Shown here: positions 1-10,800 of the stretch, in pieces
How positions within the stretch are numbered: position 1 is the first letter of the stretch
How the letters are laid out: each line of letters opens with the position of its first letter
Assembly: GCA_944391495.1 (NCBI GenBank)
Contig: CALXTU010000001.1
Span: 309,981-373,980, forward strand
Reading direction: 5' to 3'
Length of the DNA: 64,000 nt
From: an uncultured Alphaproteobacteria bacterium
GTDB taxonomy: Bacteria > Pseudomonadota > Alphaproteobacteria > RF32 > CAG-239
Notes under the pieces: generated by a model
The model's input: only the letters and a program-made list of their open reading frames with translations
Told to the model about the DNA's origin: nothing
Database searches by the model: none
Translations under genes and position numbers: made by a program

Positions 1-196
1 ATTTGATCCATTTTTCGTCAGCTTCATCCTCGGAAGTGATGGCTTCCTGCGGGCATTCGGAAATGCAGACGCCGCAGTCAATGCAGGTATCGGGATCGAT
101 AACCAGCATATTTTCGGCTTCATGAAAAGCATCAACCGGGCATACTTCGGCGCAGGATTTGCATTTAACGCAGGAATCATTTACAACAGATACCAT
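1..196 (-). CDS. 2[4Fe-4S] ferredoxin, 3' end cut by window edge
   Basis: This is a small soluble electron carrier of the bacterial 2[4Fe-4S] ferredoxin type. The 65 visible residues contain two complete cluster motifs: Cys9, 12, 15 and 19 ([12 protein letters not shown]) and Cys38, 41, 44 and 48 ([12 protein letters not shown]). All eight ligands are present, so two 4Fe-4S clusters are expected, unlike the 3Fe-4S/4Fe-4S FdxA proteins that lack one Cys. The ATG is preceded by TGGAG at good spacing. The gene runs off the left edge near a typical ferredoxin length, so only a short C-terminus is missing. It is divergent from htpG. The electron partner cannot be read from this window. Confidence 0.9.
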   Translation of the reverse strand, partial: MVSVVNDSCVKCKSCAEVCPVDAFHEAENMLVIDPDTCIDCGVCISECPQEAITSEDEADEKWIK

Positions 197-267
197 TTTA
201 AAACTCCAGTTGTTAATTAAAAATCAGCCCTTAATGTATCCGTTTTGGAAAATAAATCAAGCATAAT

Positions 268-305
268 CTTGCATCGGCGGAAAAAAATTACTAACTAAAA
301 GGTAA
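268..305 (+). promoter_or_regulatory. Putative heat-shock promoter of htpG
   Basis: CTTG at 268-271, 19 bases, then CTAACTAAAAGGT. The same CTTG-N19-CTAACTAAA arrangement lies before groES, and a shorter CTTG-N19-CTAA lies before grpE. The CTTG core matches the -35 start of RpoH (sigma-32) promoters. Read as sigma-70, it is TTGCAT-N17-TAACTA. No CIRCE repeat is seen. Confidence 0.5.
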
Positions 306-343
306 ATTCAAAATTGTTTTTAGACTTCAGGGAGGTTTTGGTT

Positions 344-2185
344 ATGGCTGATAAAATGGCGTTTCAGGCCGATGTGAGCAAAATGCTTGATATTGTTATC
401 AATTCGCTTTATTCGGAAAAGCAAATCTTTTTGCGCGAGTTGGTTTCAAACGCATCCGATGCCTGTGATAAGTTGAAATATCTGGCTTTGACGCATCCGG
501 ACATAGCCAAGGCTTCCGGCGCATTTAAAATTGTTGTTACGCCCGATGCCAAAGCCAATACGCTGACGGTTGCCGATAACGGTATCGGTATGAATAAGGA
601 GGATTTGATTGCTCATCTCGGTACGATTGCCAAGTCCGGTACGGCGGAATTTGTCAAAAATGCCAGTGAAAACGGTTCGGTCTGTGAGCTTATCGGGCAA
701 TTCGGCGTCGGTTTTTATTCGGCGTTTATGGTTGCGGACAAGGTTGAGATATTGACGCGTAAGGCCGGGGAAGATAAGGCCTGGAAATGGGTTTCCAACG
801 GAATTGACGGTTTTGAGATAACCGAGGCCGAAAAATCGGCCAACGGTACGGAAATTAAACTTTATCTGAAAAAAGACGAGAAAAATTACGTTGATACCAT
901 TTATCTGCGGCAGATTATTCGTACGTATTCCGACCATATCACTTATCCGATTGTTCTTAATCTGGGAGAGGCCGGAGAAGAAACGGTAAACAGCGGCTCG
1001 GCGCTGTGGACGCGCAATAAGGCCGAGATTACCAAAGACCAGTATCGTGATTTTTACCGTCATATATCGCATAATTTTGATGAGCCGTGGCTGACGCTGC
1101 ATTTTAAGGCCGAAGGCAATATCGAATATACTGGGCTTTTGTTTGTTCCGGAGGCGGCGCCGTATGACTTGTTTCAACCGGATAAGAAAAATTCATTGAA
1201 ACTGTACATCAACAAAGTTTTTATTTCCGACAAAATTGAAGAGTTGATGCCGCATTATCTGCGTTTTGTCAAAGGTATTATTGACAGTGCCGATCTGCCG
1301 CTGAATATTTCGCGCGAAATGCTGCAGTATTCGCCGCTTTTGGAGAAAATCAAGGCCGGAACGGTCAGCCGTCTGTTGAAAGAGTTGAAAAAACGTGCCA
1401 AAAATTATGATGACTATATGAAGTTCTGGCGCAATTTCGGTATTGTGCTGAAAGAGGGAATTTACGAGGATTTCAAAAACCGGGAGGAAATTGCCTCAAT
1501 ATCTTATTTCTATTCAACCAACGACGGCGAAAAAATGACCAGTCTTGATGAATATATCGGCCGCTGCGGCAAGGATCAGAAGACCATTTATTATATTACC
1601 GGTGATGATATCAATGTTTTGCGCAACAATCCGCAGTTGGAGGCGTTTAAGCAAAAAGGAATCGAGGTTTTGCTTATGAATGAGCCGATTGACGAATTTT
1701 GGCCGCAGGTTTTGCCGAATTACAAGGGATTTGCCGTTAAGCATATTTCGCAGGCCGATGCGGATATGAGCTGGAAGCGTGAGGAGAAAAAAGCCGATGA
1801 AGGCAGCCTGACCAGATTGTGCGCGTTTATGCAGGAGCTGCTTAAGGCAGAGGTCGGCAAAGTACAGCCGACCGAAAAACTGACGACGTCGCCGGTCAGC
1901 CTGACGGTTGAAAACGGGCAGATGAGTCTGCATCTGGAACGTCTGATGCGTAATCATCAGCAACAGACGGCTTTTGCTTCAACCCGTATTTTGGAGCTTA
2001 ATCCGTATCATCCGCTGATTATCCGACTGGCCGATATGGTTATGGACGACGCCAACAAGACCAAGGTCGAAGAAGTGGCCAGAGTTTTGCTTGACCAGGC
2101 CAAAGTTGCCGAAGGCGAGACTATTTCTGATCCGTCGTTTTACGCCGAAAAAATCAGCGGCTATATTTTGAAGGATATTGCCTGA
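344..2185 (+). CDS. htpG: Chaperone HtpG (bacterial Hsp90)
   Basis: ATP-dependent cytosolic chaperone that acts as a homodimer on late folding intermediates. The 613 residues match the family's usual length. The N-terminal GHKL ATPase shows the ELVSNASDAC helix (Asn36 region), DNGIGM from Asp78 and GQFGVGFYS from about residue 118. The middle domain contains the conserved NISREMLQ segment, and the C-terminal dimerisation region closes with typical HtpG sequence. An in-frame upstream start is possible, but the ATG chosen sits about 8 bases after GGAGG. The gene stands alone, with its own putative heat-shock promoter and a divergent ferredoxin gene. Identification rests on strong motif agreement over the full length. 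Confidence 0.97.
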   Translation: MADKMAFQADVSKMLDIVINSLYSEKQIFLRELVSNASDACDKLKYLALTHPDIAKASGAFKIVVTPDAKANTLTVADNGIGMNKEDLIAHLGTIAKSGTAEFVKNASENGSVCELIGQFGVGFYSAFMVADKVEILTRKAGEDKAWKWVSNGIDGFEITEAEKSANGTEIKLYLKKDEKNYVDTIYLRQIIRTYSDHITYPIVLNLGEAGEETVNSGSALWTRNKAEITKDQYRDFYRHISHNFDEPWLTLHFKAEGNIEYTGLLFVPEAAPYDLFQPDKKNSLKLYINKVFISDKIEELMPHYLRFVKGIIDSADLPLNISREMLQYSPLLEKIKAGTVSRLLKELKKRAKNYDDYMKFWRNFGIVLKEGIYEDFKNREEIASISYFYSTNDGEKMTSLDEYIGRCGKDQKTIYYITGDDINVLRNNPQLEAFKQKGIEVLLMNEPIDEFWPQVLPNYKGFAVKHISQADADMSWKREEKKADEGSLTRLCAFMQELLKAEVGKVQPTEKLTTSPVSLTVENGQMSLHLERLMRNHQQQTAFASTRILELNPYHPLIIRLADMVMDDANKTKVEEVARVLLDQAKVAEGETISDPSFYAEKISGYILKDIA

Positions 2186-2272
2186 ACGGCAGATAAATAA
2201 ATTTGCGGCGGGATTAATTAAATTTTATTCTTTTGCCGCTAGATTTGAGGCATAACGGAGGGAGAATCGGTT

Positions 2273-2935
2273 ATGCCTTTTATTGTGAGCGCTTTTGTTT
2301 TTGGTCTTTTTATTCCTTATCTGGCACGGCGGTTTGCCAAATTTATGCCGGCGACGTTTGCCGGGGCGCTGGTCGAAATTTTTCGTCCCGGTCGCAAAGT
2401 CAAGAATTATCGCAAACTTAAATTATACCGCTGTTTTTTGTGGCGGTCGCTGATGAGCGGCGTGGTGACGGCAGCCGTTACTCTGGCGGCATATAAACAT
2501 TTCGGTACTTACGGTTTCGGTTTTACGGCGGCTTATCTGTGGATTGTATTGCTGTTGGCCGAAATTGATTTCAGAACGTATTTTCTGCCGGATATTCTGA
2601 CCGTGCCGCTTTTGATTCTGGGGTTTGCGGCCTCAAGTCTGGATATGGGGTTTATAACCGCGGCGGAAAGTTCCGTCGGGGCGCTGGTGGGATATTTTCT
2701 GCCGGTTTTGGCCAGCCTGTTGATTGTCTGGCGTAAAAAAGACGCTTTCGGCGGCGGTGATATCAAAATGCTGGCGGCACTCGGTGCCTGGCTCGGTGTT
2801 GAAGGTCTGCTTTATGTGATTGCCGCGGCGGCCCTTGGCGGAATTGCTTATGCGGCATTCAAACGGCAGCGTACGGTTGCTTTCGGGCCGATGATTGCCT
2901 TGGCGGGAATAGTTGTTGCATTCTGGCTTTTTTAG
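2273..2935 (+). CDS. A24-family prepilin peptidase (membrane aspartyl protease)
   Basis: Integral membrane protease of the type IV prepilin/TadV family, which cuts the leader from prepilin-like proteins at the inner membrane. The two catalytic aspartates are visible: Asp99 in AEIDFRTYFLPD and Asp163 in FGGGDIKM, 64 residues apart as expected. At 220 residues it is shorter than full PilD. The N-terminal part keeps a hydrophobic segment and a basic cytoplasmic loop, but the CxxC zinc pairs of PilD are absent, so N-methylation of the product is uncertain. GGAGGGAG precedes the ATG. No pilin, secretin or assembly ATPase lies nearby, so the substrates must be encoded elsewhere. Confidence 0.85.
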   Translation: MPFIVSAFVFGLFIPYLARRFAKFMPATFAGALVEIFRPGRKVKNYRKLKLYRCFLWRSLMSGVVTAAVTLAAYKHFGTYGFGFTAAYLWIVLLLAEIDFRTYFLPDILTVPLLILGFAASSLDMGFITAAESSVGALVGYFLPVLASLLIVWRKKDAFGGGDIKMLAALGAWLGVEGLLYVIAAAALGGIAYAAFKRQRTVAFGPMIALAGIVVAFWLF

Positions 2936-2973
2936 GCTAAAATAGCGGTAAAAAGTTTTAGACGGAGGGTAAA

Positions 2974-3714
2974 ATGGTTAATAGAAAGACATCGGCCAAG
3001 AAACTTATCGGCCAGCTGTATTACAATGATGACCAGCGTCGTCTGACCAAGCTGGTCACCGGTTTTACTTTTGATATGTTCATTATGGCGGTTATTTTGG
3101 CAGACGCGGTCGTACTCGGCCTGATGACTTCGCCGACGATGGAGTTCTATTTCAACAACGGTCTGTTTTTGCTGGACCGGGTTTTTATGGGCATCTTCCT
3201 GGCGGAAATGTTCTTGAAAATCGTGGCACTGAAGAAAAAGTTTTTTGCATCAGGCTGGAATATTTTTGATCTGATTATCGTGCTGGTGTCATCGCTGCCG
3301 TTTATGAGCGCGTTTATTGTCTTAAGAACGTTTCGGCTGTTCCGCCTGCTTAAATACATTAACCGGTTTGCCAAGATGAACAGTCTGGTGCAGGTGTTTT
3401 TGGATCTGTTGCCGTCGTTTGCTTCGTTTTTGGCGATTTTTGCGGTATTCTTTTATGTGTTTGCGATCATCGGCGTCAATCTTTACGGCGATACGTTCGG
3501 AGCATTCGGCAGCCTGGGGTCGGCGGTATTTACGCTGTTGCAGGTGTTTACTCTTGACGGGTGGGCCTCAACCATTGCCCGGCCGGTTATGATGATTTAT
3601 CCTGATGCCTGGTTGTATTTTGTCAGCGTGGTTTTCTTTTCGGCGCTGTTGGCAGTCAGCTTTGTGGTCTCGGCCGTTGCGCAGATTGTCGGCACGGTTA
3701 AGAAAAATTCATAG
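2974..3714 (+). CDS. Voltage-gated-type cation channel subunit (six TM, Asp/Gly filter)
   Basis: Single-domain ion channel subunit of the bacterial NaChBac/NavAb class, expected to form tetramers in the inner membrane. Six hydrophobic segments can be traced. S4 carries basic residues every third position (Arg118, Arg121, Arg124, Lys127), the voltage-sensor pattern. The pore loop reads FTLDGWAS with Asp195, Gly196 and Trp197, where the classical sodium channels have TLESWAS. The acidic position is therefore Asp instead of Glu, and position 4 is Gly. The Gly suggests calcium or mixed permeability, but this is inference. It ends with a short basic tail and no long C-terminal coiled coil. GGAGGG precedes the ATG. 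A terminator follows. Confidence 0.88.
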   Translation: MVNRKTSAKKLIGQLYYNDDQRRLTKLVTGFTFDMFIMAVILADAVVLGLMTSPTMEFYFNNGLFLLDRVFMGIFLAEMFLKIVALKKKFFASGWNIFDLIIVLVSSLPFMSAFIVLRTFRLFRLLKYINRFAKMNSLVQVFLDLLPSFASFLAIFAVFFYVFAIIGVNLYGDTFGAFGSLGSAVFTLLQVFTLDGWASTIARPVMMIYPDAWLYFVSVVFFSALLAVSFVVSAVAQIVGTVKKNS

Positions 3715-3732
3715 CCATAATATTTTTCCGAA

Positions 3733-3765
3733 AAATTGCCCTTGAGAAAAAGGGCAATTTTTTTT
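3733..3765 (+). terminator. Rho-independent terminator after the channel gene
   Basis: Stem AAATTGCCC (3733-3741) pairs with GGGCAATTT (3752-3760), followed by a T run. It separates the channel gene from groESL. Confidence 0.85.
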
Positions 3766-3773
3766 GCGCTTCT

Positions 3774-3808
3774 CTTGACAACGGCTTTCGGGATAACTAA
3801 CTAAAGGT
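3774..3808 (+). promoter_or_regulatory. Putative heat-shock promoter of groESL
   Basis: CTTG at 3774-3777, 19 bases, then CTAACTAAAGGT, the same signature and spacing as upstream of htpG. As sigma-70 it reads TTGACA-N17-TAACTA. There is no TTAGCACTC-N9-GAGTGCTAA (CIRCE) between the preceding terminator and groES, so HrcA control is not indicated. Confidence 0.55.
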
Positions 3809-3838
3809 CTAGAAATAAACAAAAGGAGTAACTAAACC

Positions 3839-5802
<1,964 letters not shown>

Positions 5803-5818
5803 ACCGCTCGGAATTTAT

Positions 5819-5849
5819 AAAAAAGAGGGAGAATTTCTCCCTCTTTTTT
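5819..5849. terminator. Bidirectional terminator between groEL and the AstE-like gene
   Basis: AAAAAGAGGGAGAA pairs with TTCTCCCTCTTTTT around a central T. A and T runs on both sides make it usable from either direction. It overlaps the stop codon of the convergent minus-strand gene. Confidence 0.85.
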
Positions 5850-6690
5850 AATGCCCGAGATAAAACCATTCACTGCCGTCGGCGGCATCGGGGTTGGGCA
5901 TGATAATGCGTCCGTCTGCCGGTGCCGTTAACGGTTTGCCGTTGCCGTCGACAGCAATGACTTCCCCTTTGGCGACGGGATCAAGATGTTTGTAGTTGCG
6001 GCAGAAATGTCCGGTGCCGTGTTTGACGGCGAACGAATCCAAAGTGGTTATTCGTGGAGCCGTTGTTGCCGGTTTGGGCAGGTCAAGATTGTCAAAATAA
6101 GCCAAAACATTGATGATGGAATTTTTGGCGACGGCTACCGCCTGCGGAGATTTGTGATAACCGCATTCAACGGTTAAACCCGTTTTACCGCAGGTGCGGG
6201 CATATTTTTCGGTGCAAAAGTTGTCAATGCTCTTATTTTTCTCATAAATTGCCGGCCAGCCGGCCAGAGCCTCGTTGACGGGAATAACGGACAGCAGCCT
6301 GAGGTTGTCGGCCGTAGGATAATCAATGAAAGCGAATGCTTTGTCTTTGGGGCAATGAGTTGAATGCAAATCCAGCATGACATCGCAGTCCGCAATTTCT
6401 TTGATTAATTCATTGGCGATTTTTTCTTCATTGTTTTGCGGCGTGGGATGAAAACAGATAACCCGGTTCAGGTTAACGTCGACAAAACGGCGGTTCTGCC
6501 GCCGGGCAGCCTCGTTGACAACCGGAATAAAGGTTATTTTGCCGCTTTTAAGCTTAAGGCTGCCGGATTTAATCCGGTTGATGATTTCATGCTGGGCAAG
6601 AGTGCCGGCGGTTTCGTTGCCGTGAACGGCACCTAAAATCAGGCAGCGGCAGCCGGGACGACCGCTGTCAAAAACATATTTTTTAAACAT
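5848..6690 (-). CDS. Succinylglutamate desuccinylase/aspartoacylase-family zinc hydrolase
   Basis: Predicted cytosolic zinc carboxypeptidase-like amidohydrolase of the AstE/AspA group (M14-related), which removes an acyl group from an N-acyl amino acid or similar small molecule. The zinc site is visible: His23 and Glu26 in AVHGNE, and His109 in MLDLHSTH. Glu175 in GLTVECGYH fits the catalytic glutamate. The 280-residue length is in the family range, with a beta-rich C-terminal part. AAGGAG precedes the ATG. Its start overlaps the end of the upstream GNAT-like gene by 8 bases, so the two are co-translated. The pairing of an N-acyltransferase fold with a deacylase fold suggests one small-molecule pathway. 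The true substrate is unknown, and other arginine-succinyltransferase pathway genes are absent. Confidence 0.8.
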   Translation of the reverse strand: MFKKYVFDSGRPGCRCLILGAVHGNETAGTLAQHEIINRIKSGSLKLKSGKITFIPVVNEAARRQNRRFVDVNLNRVICFHPTPQNNEEKIANELIKEIADCDVMLDLHSTHCPKDKAFAFIDYPTADNLRLLSVIPVNEALAGWPAIYEKNKSIDNFCTEKYARTCGKTGLTVECGYHKSPQAVAVAKNSIINVLAYFDNLDLPKPATTAPRITTLDSFAVKHGTGHFCRNYKHLDPVAKGEVIAVDGNGKPLTAPADGRIIMPNPDAADGSEWFYLGH

Positions 6691-7519
6691 GTGCGACTCC
6701 TTTTGTTCGGATCCATACGGCCATTTGCGGCAAGGCCTGCCGTCTTCTTTGATATTCCGGAGAAAAGGTAAAGGTTATTCCGGAGGACTGTCGGTTGTAT
6801 TCTCGTCCGGTATAGCCTTTTTCAAGCAGGCGGTCGATTATGTCGAAACGATCATAAGGGATATTGATACCCGGCTGAGGTTGTGTCGGCCGCGGTCGGT
6901 GCAGGTCATGATGCATAAGCGCGATTTTGCCGCCGTCGGCGGGATCAATACCGGTGGCAAACATATTAAAACCGTTGCTGAAATACGGCGGCATATTCCA
7001 ATGATTGCGGCGGTCGATAATGGAGGCAGCATCGGTGCAGCCTTTTTCACGAGCCAAATCAAGCCGGCAGGTCGTCATAATCAGGTTAAGGGAATTGCCG
7101 CGGTATTCTGGTTTGACACAGTCGGCTCCAAAAGCGGCAATGAGTGTGCCGGGGCGGTCAAAAAAATTAACCGGGCTTGCCGGAATCTCGGCCGCGAAAT
7201 CCCGGGGCGTGCGGCATAGCGTGAGATTGGACATGGCAATAAGCTGTTCACCTCGGAAGATACCGATGTAGGAAATGTCCGGATTGGCAAAAACCTGGTG
7301 GTAATAGGCCGGGGTGTGCTGATGAATGAAACATTCTTCGCCGGGGTTTAAATGCCGATAGATGTCATTGGACAATTTTCCCATGGCTGCTGCATCATTA
7401 TGATTAAGCGGTCTGATAAAGAAGGGGGCCGGCGAATCGAGACGTTGCCCGCCTATTTTGGTTAAATGGCCGCGCCAGACACGGCTGCCGTTCAAAATAT
7501 AGGATTCAATATTGTTCAT
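6683..7519 (-). CDS. GNAT-like N-acyltransferase domain protein
   Basis: Probable acyl-CoA-dependent N-acyltransferase fold, cytosolic, 278 residues. The GNAT-like core runs roughly from residue 34 (FFIRPLNHNDAAAMGKLSND) to about 190 and includes the motif-A-like segment CVKPEYRGNSLNLIM. The pyrophosphate loop is atypical, with RGNSLN where RGxGxG is usual, so activity is not assured. The first 30 residues and the C-terminal 70 have no features I recognise. It is the first full-length gene of a pair with the AstE-like deacylase. Upstream on the same strand lie a short ORF and a terminator hairpin ending about 25 bases before this ATG, so its expression may depend on read-through. The Shine-Dalgarno is weak (GAAAGAAAC). 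Confidence 0.55.
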   Translation of the reverse strand: MNNIESYILNGSRVWRGHLTKIGGQRLDSPAPFFIRPLNHNDAAAMGKLSNDIYRHLNPGEECFIHQHTPAYYHQVFANPDISYIGIFRGEQLIAMSNLTLCRTPRDFAAEIPASPVNFFDRPGTLIAAFGADCVKPEYRGNSLNLIMTTCRLDLAREKGCTDAASIIDRRNHWNMPPYFSNGFNMFATGIDPADGGKIALMHHDLHRPRPTQPQPGINIPYDRFDIIDRLLEKGYTGREYNRQSSGITFTFSPEYQRRRQALPQMAVWIRTKGVAHV

Positions 7520-7542
7520 TTTGTTTCTTTCGTTTTAAACAT

Positions 7543-7571
7543 AAAAAAGCGGGAGTTTAATGTCCCGCTTT
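7543..7571 (-). terminator. Terminator hairpin in the leader of the GNAT/AstE-like pair (candidate attenuator)
   Basis: On the minus strand AAAGCGGGA (7571-7563) pairs with TCCCGCTTT (7554-7546) around an 8-base loop and is followed by T residues. It lies after the 22-codon ORF and only about 25 bases before the GNAT-like ATG, so there is little room for a separate promoter. That arrangement is typical of attenuation, but a simple end for a separate short transcript is not excluded. Confidence 0.6.
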
Positions 7572-7603
7572 AAGCATGTTGTTTATTGGTATATTGACGC
7601 GAA

Positions 7604-7672
7604 TCAACAGCTACGACGGGAAAAAACTTCCTGACGTTTGGATTTGAGCTGTTTAATTGCGGCTAAAAGCAT
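7604..7672 (-). CDS. Short leader ORF (22 codons) upstream of the GNAT/AstE-like pair
   Basis: A 22-residue ORF starts MLLAAIKQLKSK and ends SRRSC. It has a good Shine-Dalgarno (AGAAGGAAG, 5 bases before the ATG). It contains three Lys codons (all AAA) and three Arg codons (all CGT), including a CGT CGT pair four codons before the stop. The ORF is followed by a terminator hairpin and then the GNAT-like gene, the layout of a leader peptide. Codons 18-19 contain TCCCG, which could pair weakly with CGGGA in the terminator's first arm. It is too short for homology arguments. A small functional peptide or chance ORF remains possible. Confidence 0.5.
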   Translation of the reverse strand: MLLAAIKQLKSKRQEVFSRRSC

Positions 7673-7704
7673 TACTGCTTCCTTCTAAAATTAGTCTGAC
7701 AAAA

Positions 7705-7733
7705 AGGCTAATTGAAATATTTGTTCCGGTCAA
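7705..7733 (-). promoter_or_regulatory. Possible promoter of the leader ORF and GNAT/AstE-like pair
   Basis: On the minus strand TTGACC (7733-7728) is followed after 17 bases by TAGCCT (7710-7705). The -35 is good and the -10 is poor (TA---T). It sits 30-60 bases before the leader ORF start. Confidence 0.3.
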
Positions 7734-7842
7734 GCTTTTTTTGTCATCATTTTAAATTTGTTCGGCCGCGGTGTATTTACGCTTGAAGTTTCATGTTTGC
7801 TTATTATAATTTTGCTTAATTATGATTAACGGGAGAGGGCAG

Positions 7843-10800
7843 ATGAAAAATTTTTCGGCTAAAGGCCTTGGAATTATCGGTTCGGTCGTTGCGGCAATTG
7901 TCGTAATCGGGGCTGGGATTTTCTGGCTACTGTCGTCCAATGGTTTTGATTTGAGCGCGGATAACCGGCAATATGCCCAGATTTTGAAAATCGATATGCC
8001 CCGGACAACCAGATATCATCTGCGTGAGCCGCTCAGAGTGGTGTTCTCAAACAATATTGCGGCGGCTGCACTGCTTGACGGCACAACAATTGACAAGGGT
8101 ATTGAAATCAGACCGGAATTTCCCGGCAAGTGGCAATTTAAAACGGCCGCGGAATTGACGTTTACGCCTAAAGAAGACTGGATTCCGGGCAAGCTGTATG
8201 AAGTTCGGCTGGCAAAAGATATTTTGGCACCCGGAGTTGAACTGCGGGAAGAAAAATTCAGTTTTACATCGCCGGCTTTTACAGGGGTAAATACGGAGGC
8301 TTCTTTTTACGAAGATCCGCGTAATCTCCGGGATAAGAGCGCCGTTGCCGGTTTTGAATTCAGTTTTCCGCTTAATGAGGAATCGATTAAGCCGGCGGTC
8401 AGTGTTACGAATGCTGCCGGAGAGCATTACGGGTTTCGTTATAAGCTCACCGAGGGCGGTTACCGGCTTTATGTTATATCGGATCCTTTGAAAATCGGCC
8501 GGGAAGCTGATTTTGTAACGATTAAAGTTGCCGGCATTTTAAGTAAAGACAGTCATGCGGTTTTGAGTTCCCCGGTTGAGGCAACGATTAAGGTGCCAGG
8601 AGTGGAAGAGCTGTTTCAGGTTAAGAATATAACGACGGAAATTGAAAGGGACAAACAAAATGACGACCGACCGGAACAGGTGTTAGATGTTGCTTTTTCG
8701 ACGGCGGTCGATCAGAATAAATTGAAAGAATACCTGCAGGTTTTCTATAAAGATGATAATTGTTATTCTTTAAAACAGGAAGCGGTAAAGGCCGGATACG
8801 ATCGCAATAAAATCGACGGTCTGAAATCCCTGGATATTACTTTGGACGACCGGCGGCAGAATAATGCCAATACATATCGTTTTCGCTATCATCTGCCGGA
8901 ACGCGGTCAATGTCTGATGGCGGTGGTGAGAAAGGGGCTGAGTTCGGCCGACGGCTTTACGCTGTTTACCGATGAGGTAAGGTTCCTGCCGGCGGCTGAT
9001 TATCCGCTGGAGGCCCGTCTGGCGTATTCGGGTGCGGTTATTCCTTTGAAAAATAATCCGGTGCTGCAATTTGCCGCTCGCGGTGTGAAGGCTTTGGACG
9101 TGAAACTCGCCCGAATTGAAAGCGATGATTTAAATAATCTGGTAACTCAGACCAAAGGGCAGTTCGCCAGTCCGCAGTTTATCAGTTACAGTTTTAACGA
9201 ATACAATATGGCTCAGGTGTTTGCCAAAAAAATTCCGCTGAACGCCGAAGATCCGGCGGAAATCAATTATGCGTCGCTGGATTTAAAGCCTTATATCGGT
9301 AAGGATAAAGGTATTTTTATCGTTATTCTCAAAGGTGTATTTGATGAGAAATACAGTTCGCCGGAAGACCGCCGGCTGGTTGTGGTAACCGATTTGGGAC
9401 TGGTGGTTAAGGATAATCTTGACCGGACACACGATGTTTTTGTTGCCAGTCTGACACAGGAAAAGCCGGTTGCCGGTGCAACGGTTGAGGTCCTGGGACG
9501 CAACGGCCTGAGCATTATGCAGGTAAAAACGGACGCCGGCGGGCATGCCAAGTTGCCGGACCTCAGCGGATTTGAAGACGAAAAACAGCCGGTTGCTTAT
9601 AAGGTAAGCTTGAACGGCGATGTCTCGTATCTGCCGTTTAACCGGTATGATTTGAGGGTTAATTATTCGCGTTTTGCCGTCGGCGGAGCTTATGTTCCGG
9701 AAGATAAACCCGACGGGCTTAACGCTTATGTCTTTTCCGACAGAGGAATTTATCGTCCGGGTGAAACCGTGCATACGGGAATTGTTCTGCGGCAGAACAA
9801 TCTTGAAGTTCCGGCACATCTGCCTTTGGAGGTCGAGATTATGAACCCGCGCGGCAATACGGTAAGTTCCGGCAAGATTGTCAGTTCGGAGGACGGGCTG
9901 ATGGAATATCGTTATGATATTCCGGCTGCGGCGGAAACCGGTTATTATAATCTTACATTGTATCGCTTAGATGAAAAACAGAGAAAAAATTATGTGGCTT
10001 CTGGTTATTTCAGAGTTGAAGAATTTGAAGCCGATACAATGAAAATGACGGCAAAATTTGTCGGGCAAGATGCTCAGGGCTGGCAGACCGGCGATAAGGT
10101 CCGTGTAGAAGTTTCGCTGGCCAATTTATACGGAAATGCCGCCGCCGGACATGAGGTGAAAGCCGATTATGTTCTGTATCCGTCAGGTTTTTATTTTGAA
10201 AAATATGCCGGTTATGTGTTTGCGGATTTGCCTCAGGAAAAAGATGCACCGGAATTGCAAACGCAAAAAGGAACGCTGGCGCCGGTCAAAACAGATGCGG
10301 CCGGCCGGGCGGTTCTGGATATAGATTTGAGCCGTTATCAAAGAGGGACATACCGGCTGGCCGTTCATATCGACGGTATGGAAGCCGGTTCGGGGCGTGG
10401 TGTCAGTGCCGATATCATGTCTTTGGTGTCGCCCAGCGATTATATTATCGGCTATAAGGCCGACGGTGCTCTGCAGAATATTGCCCGCCAGACGCCGCGC
10501 GGCGTAAAACTGATTGCCGTGGATAATGATTTGCAACAAATAGAGCGCAAAAATATAATCTGGCGGCTGAAGAAAAAGGAATATGTTTCCAATCTGGTTG
10601 AAATGCCAAACGGCACCTATGCCTATAAAACCGTTACGCAGGAAAAAGAAATAAGAGAGCAGGCGTTTGATCTGCCGGCAGAAGGTTATCAGCTGAAACT
10701 TGACACGGCGGAAAGCGGTGAGTTTGTCGTTTATCTGGAAGACCAGGGAAAAATCGTCGGAAAGATTGAGTATACCGTCGGGGCGACGGCGTTGACAGCT

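Noticed and set aside
446..1177. Open reading frame of 243 codons on the minus strand inside htpG
   Set aside because: It is antisense to a certain gene, has no ribosome site or family features, and looks like a shadow of codon bias in htpG.
2233..2421. Short ORF overlapping the start of the prepilin peptidase
   Set aside because: No ribosome site and out of frame with a well-supported gene.
3715..3838. CIRCE (HrcA) operator upstream of groES
   Set aside because: The region was read for TTAGCACTC-N9-GAGTGCTAA and nothing close was found.
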